Below the pieces are notes generated by a model, which was not told the origin of the DNA, ran no database searches, and worked only from the letters and a program-made list of their open reading frames with translations. From a virus: a stretch of 40,021 bases of DNA. The translations under genes were made by a program, and so were the position numbers. Of the stretch, positions 26,403 through 34,166 are shown piece by piece. The stretch's first letter is position 1. Each line of letters starts with the position of its first letter. The DNA lies in IMG/VR virus record IMGVR_UViG_3300022214_000012, positions 1-40,021 of that record; one strand, 5' to 3'.

Positions 26403-28063
26403 AACTCAACATAATCTCAGGTGATGATGTACAGCGCAGCTCTAACCTAGCTGCTAATCGCTGCGTCAATCTTTACCCTGTTACCAATAACGACGGATCA
26501 ATTGTCGGGTTTTACCTCACTCCGGGACTTACACTTTACACAGCCATTCAGGGAGGTGATATAGCTTCCGGGATATACAAAGCTTCCAACGGTAGATGTT
26601 TCTTCGTGGCAGGAACTACCCTCTATGAACTAACAACTGGTGCAGTAATAACCAGCCGTGGAACGGTGACTTACGGGACTGTGACAAGGTATATAGACAA
26701 CGGCATAGACTTACAACTAGTGCAAGGTGTTGATAGCTGGCTGTTCACATTCGCCACAAACACATTACGTAAATTGAAAGTAAAACAAGCCGTGTTTACG
26801 GTGACTATCGCATCGCCAGCGGTATTTACCAGTGTTGCACATACTTTAGTCGCAGGAGACAGAATCAATCTATCTTCAACAGGATTACTCCCTACAGGAC
26901 TTGACACATCTACAACCTATTGGGTTATCTCAACCGGACTTACTGCCGATGCTTTCCAAGTGTCACTTACCGAAGGTGGATCGGCCATAAACACTACAGG
27001 CACTCAATCTGGAGTACACACCTTTACCACGATAGGATACGGCTTCCCTGAAGGCTGCAAGACTATCCAGTACATGAACGGTCGAGGTATAGCAAGTGAC
27101 CCGAATACACGAGACTTTTACTGTTCAGAAGTTCGAGACCTTCATACTTGGGATGTGCTTAACGTACAGAATGCAGATTCAAATCCTGACAATATTGTCG
27201 GCGAGTATGTTTCAAACAACGAACTGATAATCTTTTGTACAGAGTCAGGCGAGATTTTTAACGATACTGGAACTATCCCAAGTCCGTTCCAACGAAACCA
27301 ATCCGCTACATTTGAAATGGGCTGTGTAGCTCCTTACTCAATTGCAGGAATAGACAATTCTGTTTACTGGTTGGGTAGAAACGAATACGGGCAAGGTGTG
27401 GTTTACAGACTGAACGGGTACACTCCTGTTAAAGTTTCAGACTACGCAAGAGATTACGCTATCCAGCAAATGACAACTATCTCTGATGCGATAGCTTTCA
27501 CTTACCAGCAAGACGGGCATCACTTTTATATTCTCACGTTCCCTACTGGTGGAAGGACTTTCTGCCTAGACATTAACACTGGACTTTGGCATGAAAGATC
27601 AGGCTGGGATTCTGGCGGTGGAGTATTTACGAGATGGGAAGCGCAAGAGTATGCATTCTTCGATGGTAAACATTTAGTCTGCGATTATGTCGAGGGAAAC
27701 ATATATTACATAGACCACACGTCATATCTTGACGGAACCGAAACACGAAAATGGTTGAGGTCTTTCACGGCCCCAGCTACCGATATGAAACGAGTAAGAC
27801 ATCGCAGTTTAGAGTTTCATTTCGAGACCGGAGTCGGAGTAGTTGGTGGTAGTGAACCGACAATAATGGTAAAATGGTCAGATGATGGTGGACACACTTG
27901 GAGTAGCGAAGTATGGCGTACTTTGGGCATTGGCTCGGTCGGAGAATACGCAAAACGAGTAAAGATTCACAGGTTAGGAATTACAAAAGGTGTGCCGAGA
28001 ATTTACGAAGTATCAGGCACAGCAGCAGTTAAAATCGTCCTGTTGGGCGCTTATTTAGAGTAG
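26399..28063 (+). CDS. P22 gp10-like tail hub / packaged-DNA stabilisation protein
   Basis: 554 residues (P22 gp10 472). NRCVNLYPVTNNDGSIVGFY, GGDIASGIYKASNGRCFFVA, FPEGCKTIQYMNGRGIASDP, FYCSEVRDLHTWD, NELIIFCTESGEIFNDTG, IAGIDNSVYWLGRNEYGQG, DINTGLWHERSGWDS are the standard blocks of this beta-propeller-like family. A beta insertion (VFTVTIASPAVFTSVAHTLV … THTFTT-like, about residues 130-212) explains the extra length. It forms the hub between gp4 adaptor and needle/spikes. Confidence 0.92.
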   Translation: MKLNIISGDDVQRSSNLAANRCVNLYPVTNNDGSIVGFYLTPGLTLYTAIQGGDIASGIYKASNGRCFFVAGTTLYELTTGAVITSRGTVTYGTVTRYIDNGIDLQLVQGVDSWLFTFATNTLRKLKVKQAVFTVTIASPAVFTSVAHTLVAGDRINLSSTGLLPTGLDTSTTYWVISTGLTADAFQVSLTEGGSAINTTGTQSGVHTFTTIGYGFPEGCKTIQYMNGRGIASDPNTRDFYCSEVRDLHTWDVLNVQNADSNPDNIVGEYVSNNELIIFCTESGEIFNDTGTIPSPFQRNQSATFEMGCVAPYSIAGIDNSVYWLGRNEYGQGVVYRLNGYTPVKVSDYARDYAIQQMTTISDAIAFTYQQDGHHFYILTFPTGGRTFCLDINTGLWHERSGWDSGGGVFTRWEAQEYAFFDGKHLVCDYVEGNIYYIDHTSYLDGTETRKWLRSFTAPATDMKRVRHRSLEFHFETGVGVVGGSEPTIMVKWSDDGGHTWSSEVWRTLGIGSVGEYAKRVKIHRLGITKGVPRIYEVSGTAAVKIVLLGAYLE

Positions 28064-28071
28064 GAGGCATT

Positions 28072-29316
28072 ATGGCATTCTCACAAACACAACAAAATAG
28101 AGCAACTAGTGGATTTGCACAGCAAAATCAAGGTTTAGAATTTGAAGAGCTTGACAGGTTGTTTGGCGCGCATGCCGAGAATGAATTTACATCAGGACGA
28201 CAAGCGCAGAAGTTTAAAAGTCAAATTGCTTCACAATATGGCGGAGAAGAAGCAGCAAGAGCAAGATATGAAGAACTTGCAGCAAAGCCAGAAATGCAAA
28301 GAAAATATAGTGATCGTGGGATACTCGAAAAGATTCCGGGTGGGCAATATATTCCTGGCGGAGAGTTTTTGGAGTACATGGCCCCAAAAAGGGAAGAGAA
28401 TATAGAGGCTGCAAAGATTGCCGCAACTATGGCTGGTGGTCTTTATGGAATGGGCGCTTTTGGTGGTGGAACAGGAGCAGCGGCAGGAGGTGGTTTAACT
28501 GCCGGAGAAACCGCTGGTGCAGCAGCCATGACACCAGAGGCTTACACAGCCGCTACAGGGGCAGGATTAGGTACAACTGGAACCGCTGCAAGTGCAGGGC
28601 TTGGAACCGAAGCCGCACTAGGTGGTGCAGCTTTAGGTGGTGTTGGAGGTGGAACCGCTGCTGGAACTACAGCCGGTACTACTGCTGGTACAACAGCAGC
28701 AGGAGGTGGTACTTTAGCAAGTATGCTTCAATCCCCCGGTGGTGCTGCTGCCGTATCAGGTCTCACAAGCCTTTATGCTGGCGAAAGACAAGCTGGCGCA
28801 GCAGAAGCCGCAGCACAAGAACAAGCCAGACAGTTTGATGTAAGCCGTGCTGACATGGCCCCTTGGCTAGAAGAAGGCAAGAAAGGGCTGGCAGGGCAAA
28901 GCGCATTGCTTGGGCTTGGTGGTGAAAATAGACTAGCAGAACTCATGAAACAACCAGGTTATCAATTCGGCTTAACCGAAGGACGTAGAGCAAGGGAAGC
29001 GGCTTACGGTGGCAGAGGCATGGGGTCAGGGAAAGCCATGACCTCAATGGAAAAGTTTGGTCAAGATTACGCTACCGGACAATACGGTGAAGCAGTTAAT
29101 AGATTGGCTGCTTTATCAGGAACCGGACAAACGCAAAGCGGACGATTGGCTGAACTAGGCCAAGGATATGCAGCAGGCCAAGGAACCGCAGGAATGACAG
29201 CCGCTAACGCTAGAACCTCTGGATTGACTGGTGCAGCAGGAGCATTGTCTGGATACCTTTATGGCGGGAATAAACCTTTGTACGGTTCCACATGGAACAA
29301 ACCACAAGGAGCATAA
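28072..29316 (+). CDS. Putative DNA ejection / injection protein (Ala-Gly-Thr rich)
   Basis: 414 residues. N-terminal helical part QNQGLEFEELDRLFGAHAEN, a middle of Gly/Ala/Thr repeats (about 120-235), and a C-terminal part EQARQFDVSRADMAPWLEEG, QPGYQFGLTEGRRAREAAYG, GTGQTQSGRLAELGQGYA. The APWLEEGKKGL…GY-x-F-x-x-xEG-x-x-A pattern is typical of 'DNA transfer' virion proteins in P22-like phages (gp7/gp20/gp16 position). Expected to leave the capsid with DNA at infection. Confidence 0.8.
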   Translation: MAFSQTQQNRATSGFAQQNQGLEFEELDRLFGAHAENEFTSGRQAQKFKSQIASQYGGEEAARARYEELAAKPEMQRKYSDRGILEKIPGGQYIPGGEFLEYMAPKREENIEAAKIAATMAGGLYGMGAFGGGTGAAAGGGLTAGETAGAAAMTPEAYTAATGAGLGTTGTAASAGLGTEAALGGAALGGVGGGTAAGTTAGTTAGTTAAGGGTLASMLQSPGGAAAVSGLTSLYAGERQAGAAEAAAQEQARQFDVSRADMAPWLEEGKKGLAGQSALLGLGGENRLAELMKQPGYQFGLTEGRRAREAAYGGRGMGSGKAMTSMEKFGQDYATGQYGEAVNRLAALSGTGQTQSGRLAELGQGYAAGQGTAGMTAANARTSGLTGAAGALSGYLYGGNKPLYGSTWNKPQGA

Positions 29317-29318
29317 TT

Positions 29319-30503
29319 ATGCCAATTGCTAACTACGGTGTACTAGACACAAACGCACCAAACAGACTTGCTTCGCTGTTCAACCCTGAAGATATTCGCG
29401 CCCGGCAAGAAAATGCGATGTTGCGTGAACAGAAACTTGTTGGCGAACAACAGCAACAACAACTTGCGGCTGAACAGTTGCGACAAATCCCGATTCAAAG
29501 GGAGGCCGGCATTCGATCACAACGAGAATCAGTATCAAGGCAATTGGATAGCGAAGTTGCGAATATGTTGGGTGCTAATATCCCAAGGCAAGTAATTGCT
29601 AAGAGAATCGCTGCGAAGGCAAAACAATCAGGCTTTCAGGATGAAGAGATTCAATCTGCACTCGACCCTTTAAACAAGATACAAGATACAGTTGAGGCGC
29701 AAAAGTATTATCTGAACGCCGCTAATCCACAAGAGGCACAAAAGCGGCAAATGGAGGCTTTGTATCAAAAACCACGCCAAGAAGATGCTTTGGCTGAGAA
29801 AAGATATAAATTGCAAGAAAAGGAACTTGCATGGAAGATGGGGCAAAAGCCTGCTACACCTCTAGAGCCACCCCCCAAGGCTGCGCCCGGTTCGCGTGTT
29901 TATCAAGAAGGCGGGGAATGGAAATCAGAGATTATAAAAGGTTCTCCACAATGGCAAATGTACAAGTCAAAAGAGGCTCCAGATAGGGCGCTAGTTCAGA
30001 ATATCGTTCCTCAATTTGAAAAGAATGTATCGGATATTGACAAGCTTGTTAGTAGCAAAGGATTCGATAAGATATTCGGATTAATTGCCGGGCAAACACC
30101 AAACATCACGAAAGAATCAAGAGAAGCAGCTAATTTGAGAGCGCAAGTAATAGGAGCTATGGAGACTTCTGGTATGCAGTTGCAACGTTCTGCTGGCGGC
30201 GCTGTAGGGTCAATGACTGTACAAGAATGGCCTAAAATGCAATCTTACATGAACGTAATACAAAACTCTAACGATCCGCAAGCTGTAAAAGAAGCTTTGA
30301 GAGGCGCGCAAGCTGTTTACGATAGGATGGCTGAAGTAGCAAAAGAGGGATACATGAACGAATGGGGAAGCGGTCAGTTTGGCGATCCAAATGTTGTTGC
30401 GCGATTGAGTAAAGCAAAACAAAAAACACAAGAACCTGCGACTAGTTACGAAGCCGACAAAGAAGCACGTTACCAAGCATGGAAAGCCCAACAAGGGAGG
30501 TAA
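29319..30503 (+). CDS. Putative ejection protein, coiled-coil
   Basis: 394 residues from ATG 29319 (AAGGAGCATAATT); the ATG at 29292 is inside the previous gene. PNRLASLFNPEDIRARQENA, a Gln-rich coiled coil (REQKLVGEQQQQQLAAEQLR), then helical domains with IDKLVSSKGFDKIFGLIAGQ and MQLQRSAGGAVGSMTVQEWP. No enzyme motif. Between two other ejection-type genes, 2-3 nt from each; likely one of the three ejected proteins. Confidence 0.72.
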   Translation: MPIANYGVLDTNAPNRLASLFNPEDIRARQENAMLREQKLVGEQQQQQLAAEQLRQIPIQREAGIRSQRESVSRQLDSEVANMLGANIPRQVIAKRIAAKAKQSGFQDEEIQSALDPLNKIQDTVEAQKYYLNAANPQEAQKRQMEALYQKPRQEDALAEKRYKLQEKELAWKMGQKPATPLEPPPKAAPGSRVYQEGGEWKSEIIKGSPQWQMYKSKEAPDRALVQNIVPQFEKNVSDIDKLVSSKGFDKIFGLIAGQTPNITKESREAANLRAQVIGAMETSGMQLQRSAGGAVGSMTVQEWPKMQSYMNVIQNSNDPQAVKEALRGAQAVYDRMAEVAKEGYMNEWGSGQFGDPNVVARLSKAKQKTQEPATSYEADKEARYQAWKAQQGR

Positions 30504-30505
30504 TT

Positions 30506-32191
30506 ATGGCCGCAATGGACGAACAAGAAGAGTTTGAATTTAGGCTTCGTGCAGAACGTGAAGCCGCACAGCCTAAAGCTATTGCAACTCAACCTGCTTT
30601 TAACGAGCAGGCAGAACTTCGTAAACTTATCGAAGCTGAACCTTCATGGAAACAGGCTTTACTAGGCGCTGGTGGCGGACTTGTCAAAACAGCTTTAGGT
30701 GCCAAGCAACTAGTATCTGACCTTACACCAGAACAACAAGGCGCTGTACAAGCAGCAACAATGGCGCAGGAAGTCTCTCCTTGGGCTGGCGCTGCTGGTG
30801 ATATAGCAACTATGGTTGCACCCGGTCTAGGGGCTGCTGGATTGTCCGCTAAAGCTCCAATGCTGGCTAGGGCATTGCCTAGTACCACTAAAGCAGCGGA
30901 AGCCGTAGGTGGCGCTTTAATGGCTCCTAAGACATTGGGTCAAGCCGCCGCTGGTGGCGCTGGATATTTAGGACTTCAACCTACTCAGGGAGCCGAGGCG
31001 GATTTAGGTGAAAGGGCTGTTGAGGCCACCAAAGGAGCCGCTTTAGGTACTGTTGGATATGGCGCTGCAAAAGGAATCGGAAGAGTTTTAAGCCCTCAGA
31101 CATCGCCTGAAGTATTAGCTTTGCAGAAAGAAGGAATTACTCCTACTACAGGGCAGATACTTGGCGGTGGATTCAAGAAAGCTGAAGAAGCCGCAAGGAG
31201 CATTCCTGTTATGGGTGATGTAATAACCAAAGCTCAAAAAAGAGGAATTGAAGATTTTAACCGCGCAGCAATTAACAGAGCTTTGACACCTATAGGACAG
31301 AAAATAACAAAAGATGAGCCAGTAGGATATAAAGCTGTTGATAAAGCCTATCAGCAAATATCAAGTGCTTATGATGAACTTTTGCCAAAGTTGAACATTA
31401 AGGCAGATCAACCTTTCGTTAGCGAGATTCAAAACTTGCGACAAATGGCTACCAATCTTAACCCTCAACAAGCACAACAGTTTGAGGCGATTATAAAGAA
31501 CGAAGTGGAAAGCAAATTTACCTCTTCCGGGATTATGTCTGGCGAAACCATGAAACAGATTGAAAGCAAGCTAGGACAGCTTTCAAGGAACTACATGCGC
31601 GACCCGGACTATGACAAGCAATTACTTGGTAATGCTTTGCAGGAAACACAAGCAACTTTAAGGAAAATGGTTGAAAGAAATAACCCTCAATATGCCGGTC
31701 AATTATCAAAGGTAAACGAGGCTTACGCTAATCTTCTTCGCGTAGAGAATGCAGCCGCACAATCTGGAGCTAAAGAAGGTATTTTTACCCCAGCACAACT
31801 AGAAAGAGCAAGCCGCGCTCTTGATCCATCTTTACGCAAAAGAGCAAGCGCGCATGGTGGAGCTTTGATGCAGGATTTGGCGACTCAAGGGCAATCTGTT
31901 CTAGCGCAACAACTTCCAGAATCAGGTACAGCTCCAAGGCTTATGTATGGACTTGGTGGGCTAGGCGCTGGCGGTGCTTATATGGCTGGTGGTGCGCCTG
32001 CTTTAATGGCTTCAGGTGCGGGTATAGGGTTAGGGTCTGCTTTATACACTCAGCCTGCACAAAGAACACTTGCTGCTTTACTAACACAGCGTCCAGAACT
32101 TGCAAGAACAGCAGGTAACAGACTTGCAGACTTAGCAGGATATGGTGCTTTAGGTGGTATTGGTGCTGGCCAACTGGTTGGGAATCAATGA
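30506..32191 (+). CDS. Putative large ejection protein (gp16-position)
   Basis: 561 residues from ATG 30506 (GGGAGGTAATT). N-terminal acidic helix, hydrophobic Ala/Gly-rich central region (about 55-190: GAGGGLVKTALGAKQLVSDL, AAGDIATMVAPGLGAAGLSA) capable of membrane association, a helical middle (KPVDKAYQQISSAYDELLP-like), and a second Gly/Ala-rich C-terminal hydrophobic region. This alternation suits a protein that inserts in the envelope to conduct DNA. Not matched to a specific P22 gene by sequence. Confidence 0.7.
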   Translation: MAAMDEQEEFEFRLRAEREAAQPKAIATQPAFNEQAELRKLIEAEPSWKQALLGAGGGLVKTALGAKQLVSDLTPEQQGAVQAATMAQEVSPWAGAAGDIATMVAPGLGAAGLSAKAPMLARALPSTTKAAEAVGGALMAPKTLGQAAAGGAGYLGLQPTQGAEADLGERAVEATKGAALGTVGYGAAKGIGRVLSPQTSPEVLALQKEGITPTTGQILGGGFKKAEEAARSIPVMGDVITKAQKRGIEDFNRAAINRALTPIGQKITKDEPVGYKAVDKAYQQISSAYDELLPKLNIKADQPFVSEIQNLRQMATNLNPQQAQQFEAIIKNEVESKFTSSGIMSGETMKQIESKLGQLSRNYMRDPDYDKQLLGNALQETQATLRKMVERNNPQYAGQLSKVNEAYANLLRVENAAAQSGAKEGIFTPAQLERASRALDPSLRKRASAHGGALMQDLATQGQSVLAQQLPESGTAPRLMYGLGGLGAGGAYMAGGAPALMASGAGIGLGSALYTQPAQRTLAALLTQRPELARTAGNRLADLAGYGALGGIGAGQLVGNQ

Positions 32192-32283
32192 GTAGCGCAG
32201 CAATAGCCGTACTGATAAAACCACTCGTGTTATTGGTATTTGCTGAATTTGTTAAGACGATAAAGAAGATAAGAGAATACTAA
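32188..32283 (+). CDS. 31-residue single-pass membrane mini-protein
   Basis: ATG 32188 overlaps the previous stop. MSSAAIAVLIKPLVLLVFAE then FVKTIKKIREY: one hydrophobic helix and a basic C-terminus. A one-base gap separates it from the next start. Likely a real microprotein; role unknown. Confidence 0.55.
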   Translation: MSSAAIAVLIKPLVLLVFAEFVKTIKKIREY

Positions 32284-32284
32284 T

Positions 32285-32893
32285 ATGCCCATACTCTCCA
32301 CAATCCGCCACCGCTTCTACAACAACGACGGCACTTTAGCTTCCGGTGGAAAGGTGTACATCTACGAACCTGGTTCATCAACTCCCAAGACAAGCTATAC
32401 AGATTACGCCGGGACAGCGGAAAACACTTCACCTATTATTTTGAACGCAAAAGGCGAGTGTGATTTATGGGTATCTGGCCCATTCAAAATAAACCTATTG
32501 CAGTCAGATGACACGCAAGTTACCGGGTATCCTGTAGATCAAGCTGGATATGGGCAATCAATGTATGACATAACAAACTACTTCAAAGGTAAGCCGACAA
32601 GCTCACAAGAGATATTTAGAATGGCAGTAGTACGGAGACTTACATTTGATGTGAATTTTGCTCTATCGCAAGCCAAAGCACGAGTTGCGGCTACAGGTTC
32701 TACCACGTTCAACATAGCGAAAAACGGGACTAACTTCGCAACAATGGTATTTGCTCCGGGTGCCACAATAGCAACATTTGTATGTGCTGTTCCACCTGCT
32801 TTAGTAGCTGGTGATTGGCTGACTGTTACCGGCCCAGCTAGTGCAGATGCAACCCTTGAAGATATTGCATTTACATACTGTGCGCAAATATGA
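32285..32893 (+). CDS. Tail fibre/spike head-binding (anchor) protein
   Basis: 202 residues. RHRFYNNDGTLASGGKVYIY, PGSSTPKTSYTDYAGTAENT, ILNAKGECDLWVSGPFKINL, then QVTGYPVDQAG: the N-terminal adaptor module found in many podovirus fibres and spikes. The C-terminal part is a small beta domain (TGSTTFNIAKNGTNFATMVF) often used as a trimeric cap. Without a catalytic beta-helix it probably serves as adaptor to which the later fibre proteins attach. Confidence 0.82.
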   Translation: MPILSTIRHRFYNNDGTLASGGKVYIYEPGSSTPKTSYTDYAGTAENTSPIILNAKGECDLWVSGPFKINLLQSDDTQVTGYPVDQAGYGQSMYDITNYFKGKPTSSQEIFRMAVVRRLTFDVNFALSQAKARVAATGSTTFNIAKNGTNFATMVFAPGATIATFVCAVPPALVAGDWLTVTGPASADATLEDIAFTYCAQI

Positions 32894-33759
32894 CAAGCAT
32901 AATGATAGGCCACAAGTTCAAATCTCACCGTATCGGTACGGTGTATGGGAACTATACTTTGAACTCTATCGCAACTGACATAAACGCCTCTGGCTCAGGA
33001 ATTGGCGGGTCTGGTAATTCAACTATTTATCTACCTGTATCGCCTTCATCTGGGCAGTTATTATCTATAAAAAATACAGGTACAGGAACGGTTACGGTAA
33101 GCGGTAATGGTAATCTTATTGGCGCTCAAGCGTCTACTACGCTTGCAACAGGTATCACAGGGAAGTTTTATTGGGATGGATATACTTGGGGATGCTGGTT
33201 TAGTGATTTTGAAGTAGGTTCACCGACTTGCGCAGCTTCGATCAAAAACGCCACTCATGATTTTGGAACGACAACACAAGGGCCAGCTGAAACACCATAT
33301 ACAGTTCCACCCGACACTATAGTTTATTCTGATTGGTGGGTTACGCCTTGCGGTGAAACGGTAAGACGTAAAACAACTACTGATTACACTGGAAGGTCTG
33401 TTACAGGACAATGGAAAACAACATTAACATCAGCAGCCAGATTATCAAGTTCTTTTTTTACTGCTACAGATATGCAAGATGTAAGTTCAGTTCTACCACA
33501 AACAGAATATGGTGCTACATTATTCGCTACTTTAGCTGCATTGAATGCATCAATTTTCCCTGCGTCGTTTACATCATCAACCGGGTATGGCGTATGGACT
33601 AAAGTAACATATACAGGTTTGTGGAATGTAGCAACATACACAGGATGGGGAGGCGATGCTTTTTATTTCAGAAGTGCATATAACCCAATATATACATCTT
33701 CGCAGCTAACATTATATTATTTGGATACTAATATTATTTGGGAATACGAAACCCTATGA
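32890..33759 (+). CDS. Tail-associated beta-structured protein
   Basis: 289 residues, ATGA overlap with the anchor gene. A Gly/Ser/Thr-rich N-terminal domain (NSTIYLPVSPSSGQLLSIKN, TGTGTVTVSGNGNLIGAQ) resembles fibre cap modules. The rest is beta-rich with several aromatic stretches and C residues at PTCAAS and TPCGE. Position in the fibre cluster suggests a receptor-binding or accessory fibre part. No enzymatic motif. Confidence 0.65.
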   Translation: MTSIMIGHKFKSHRIGTVYGNYTLNSIATDINASGSGIGGSGNSTIYLPVSPSSGQLLSIKNTGTGTVTVSGNGNLIGAQASTTLATGITGKFYWDGYTWGCWFSDFEVGSPTCAASIKNATHDFGTTTQGPAETPYTVPPDTIVYSDWWVTPCGETVRRKTTTDYTGRSVTGQWKTTLTSAARLSSSFFTATDMQDVSSVLPQTEYGATLFATLAALNASIFPASFTSSTGYGVWTKVTYTGLWNVATYTGWGGDAFYFRSAYNPIYTSSQLTLYYLDTNIIWEYETL

Positions 33760-34166
33760 GCAACCTATCCCCTCCCCCACTACGCGACAAACACCCTGTA
33801 CGAAAAGATCAGGGTGACGTTACGCAGATAGTAGGCTACGCAACATTCTCTGCGCCATTTCAAAGATGGTTATCGAGAGTGCAGGAATTACTTTCACCTG
33901 TTGCAACCGGAGGGCTATTTCCTTGGTCGAGCGTATCTAAAACTGGTAGTAATTTAACTGATATAGAAACAAGAAACCACGCTGATTTACAGAACATAAA
34001 CACGGCAAGTTACACTCATCTGACATCAGTTAATCACGCCGACTTAACGGATGGAAATGACACAACATTGCACTATCACGCCACGGACAGAGACTTGGCT
34101 AACGCCACCGGGCAACTTGATTTAAGCCACTTGGCAGCAATGAAAGCTTACGCAGCGAGGCACTAA
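33756..34166 (+). CDS. 136-residue fibre-region protein
   Basis: ATG 33756 in ATGA overlap; the TTG at 33738 is in the previous gene. MSNLSPPPLRDKHPVRKDQG, then WLSRVQELLSPVATGGLFPW, and a C-terminal segment with repeated NHADL/TH units (ETRNHADLQNINTASYTHLT, HYHATDRDLANATGQLDLSH). Those repeats look like a short trimeric shaft. It probably links or trims the long fibre encoded next (TAATG overlap). Confidence 0.65.
   Translation: MSNLSPPPLRDKHPVRKDQGDVTQIVGYATFSAPFQRWLSRVQELLSPVATGGLFPWSSVSKTGSNLTDIETRNHADLQNINTASYTHLTSVNHADLTDGNDTTLHYHATDRDLANATGQLDLSHLAAMKAYAARH

Noticed and set aside
16380-26830. Shared peptide QAVFTVT between the proteins at 16274 and 26399
   Set aside because: Seven residues in otherwise unrelated proteins; consistent with chance.
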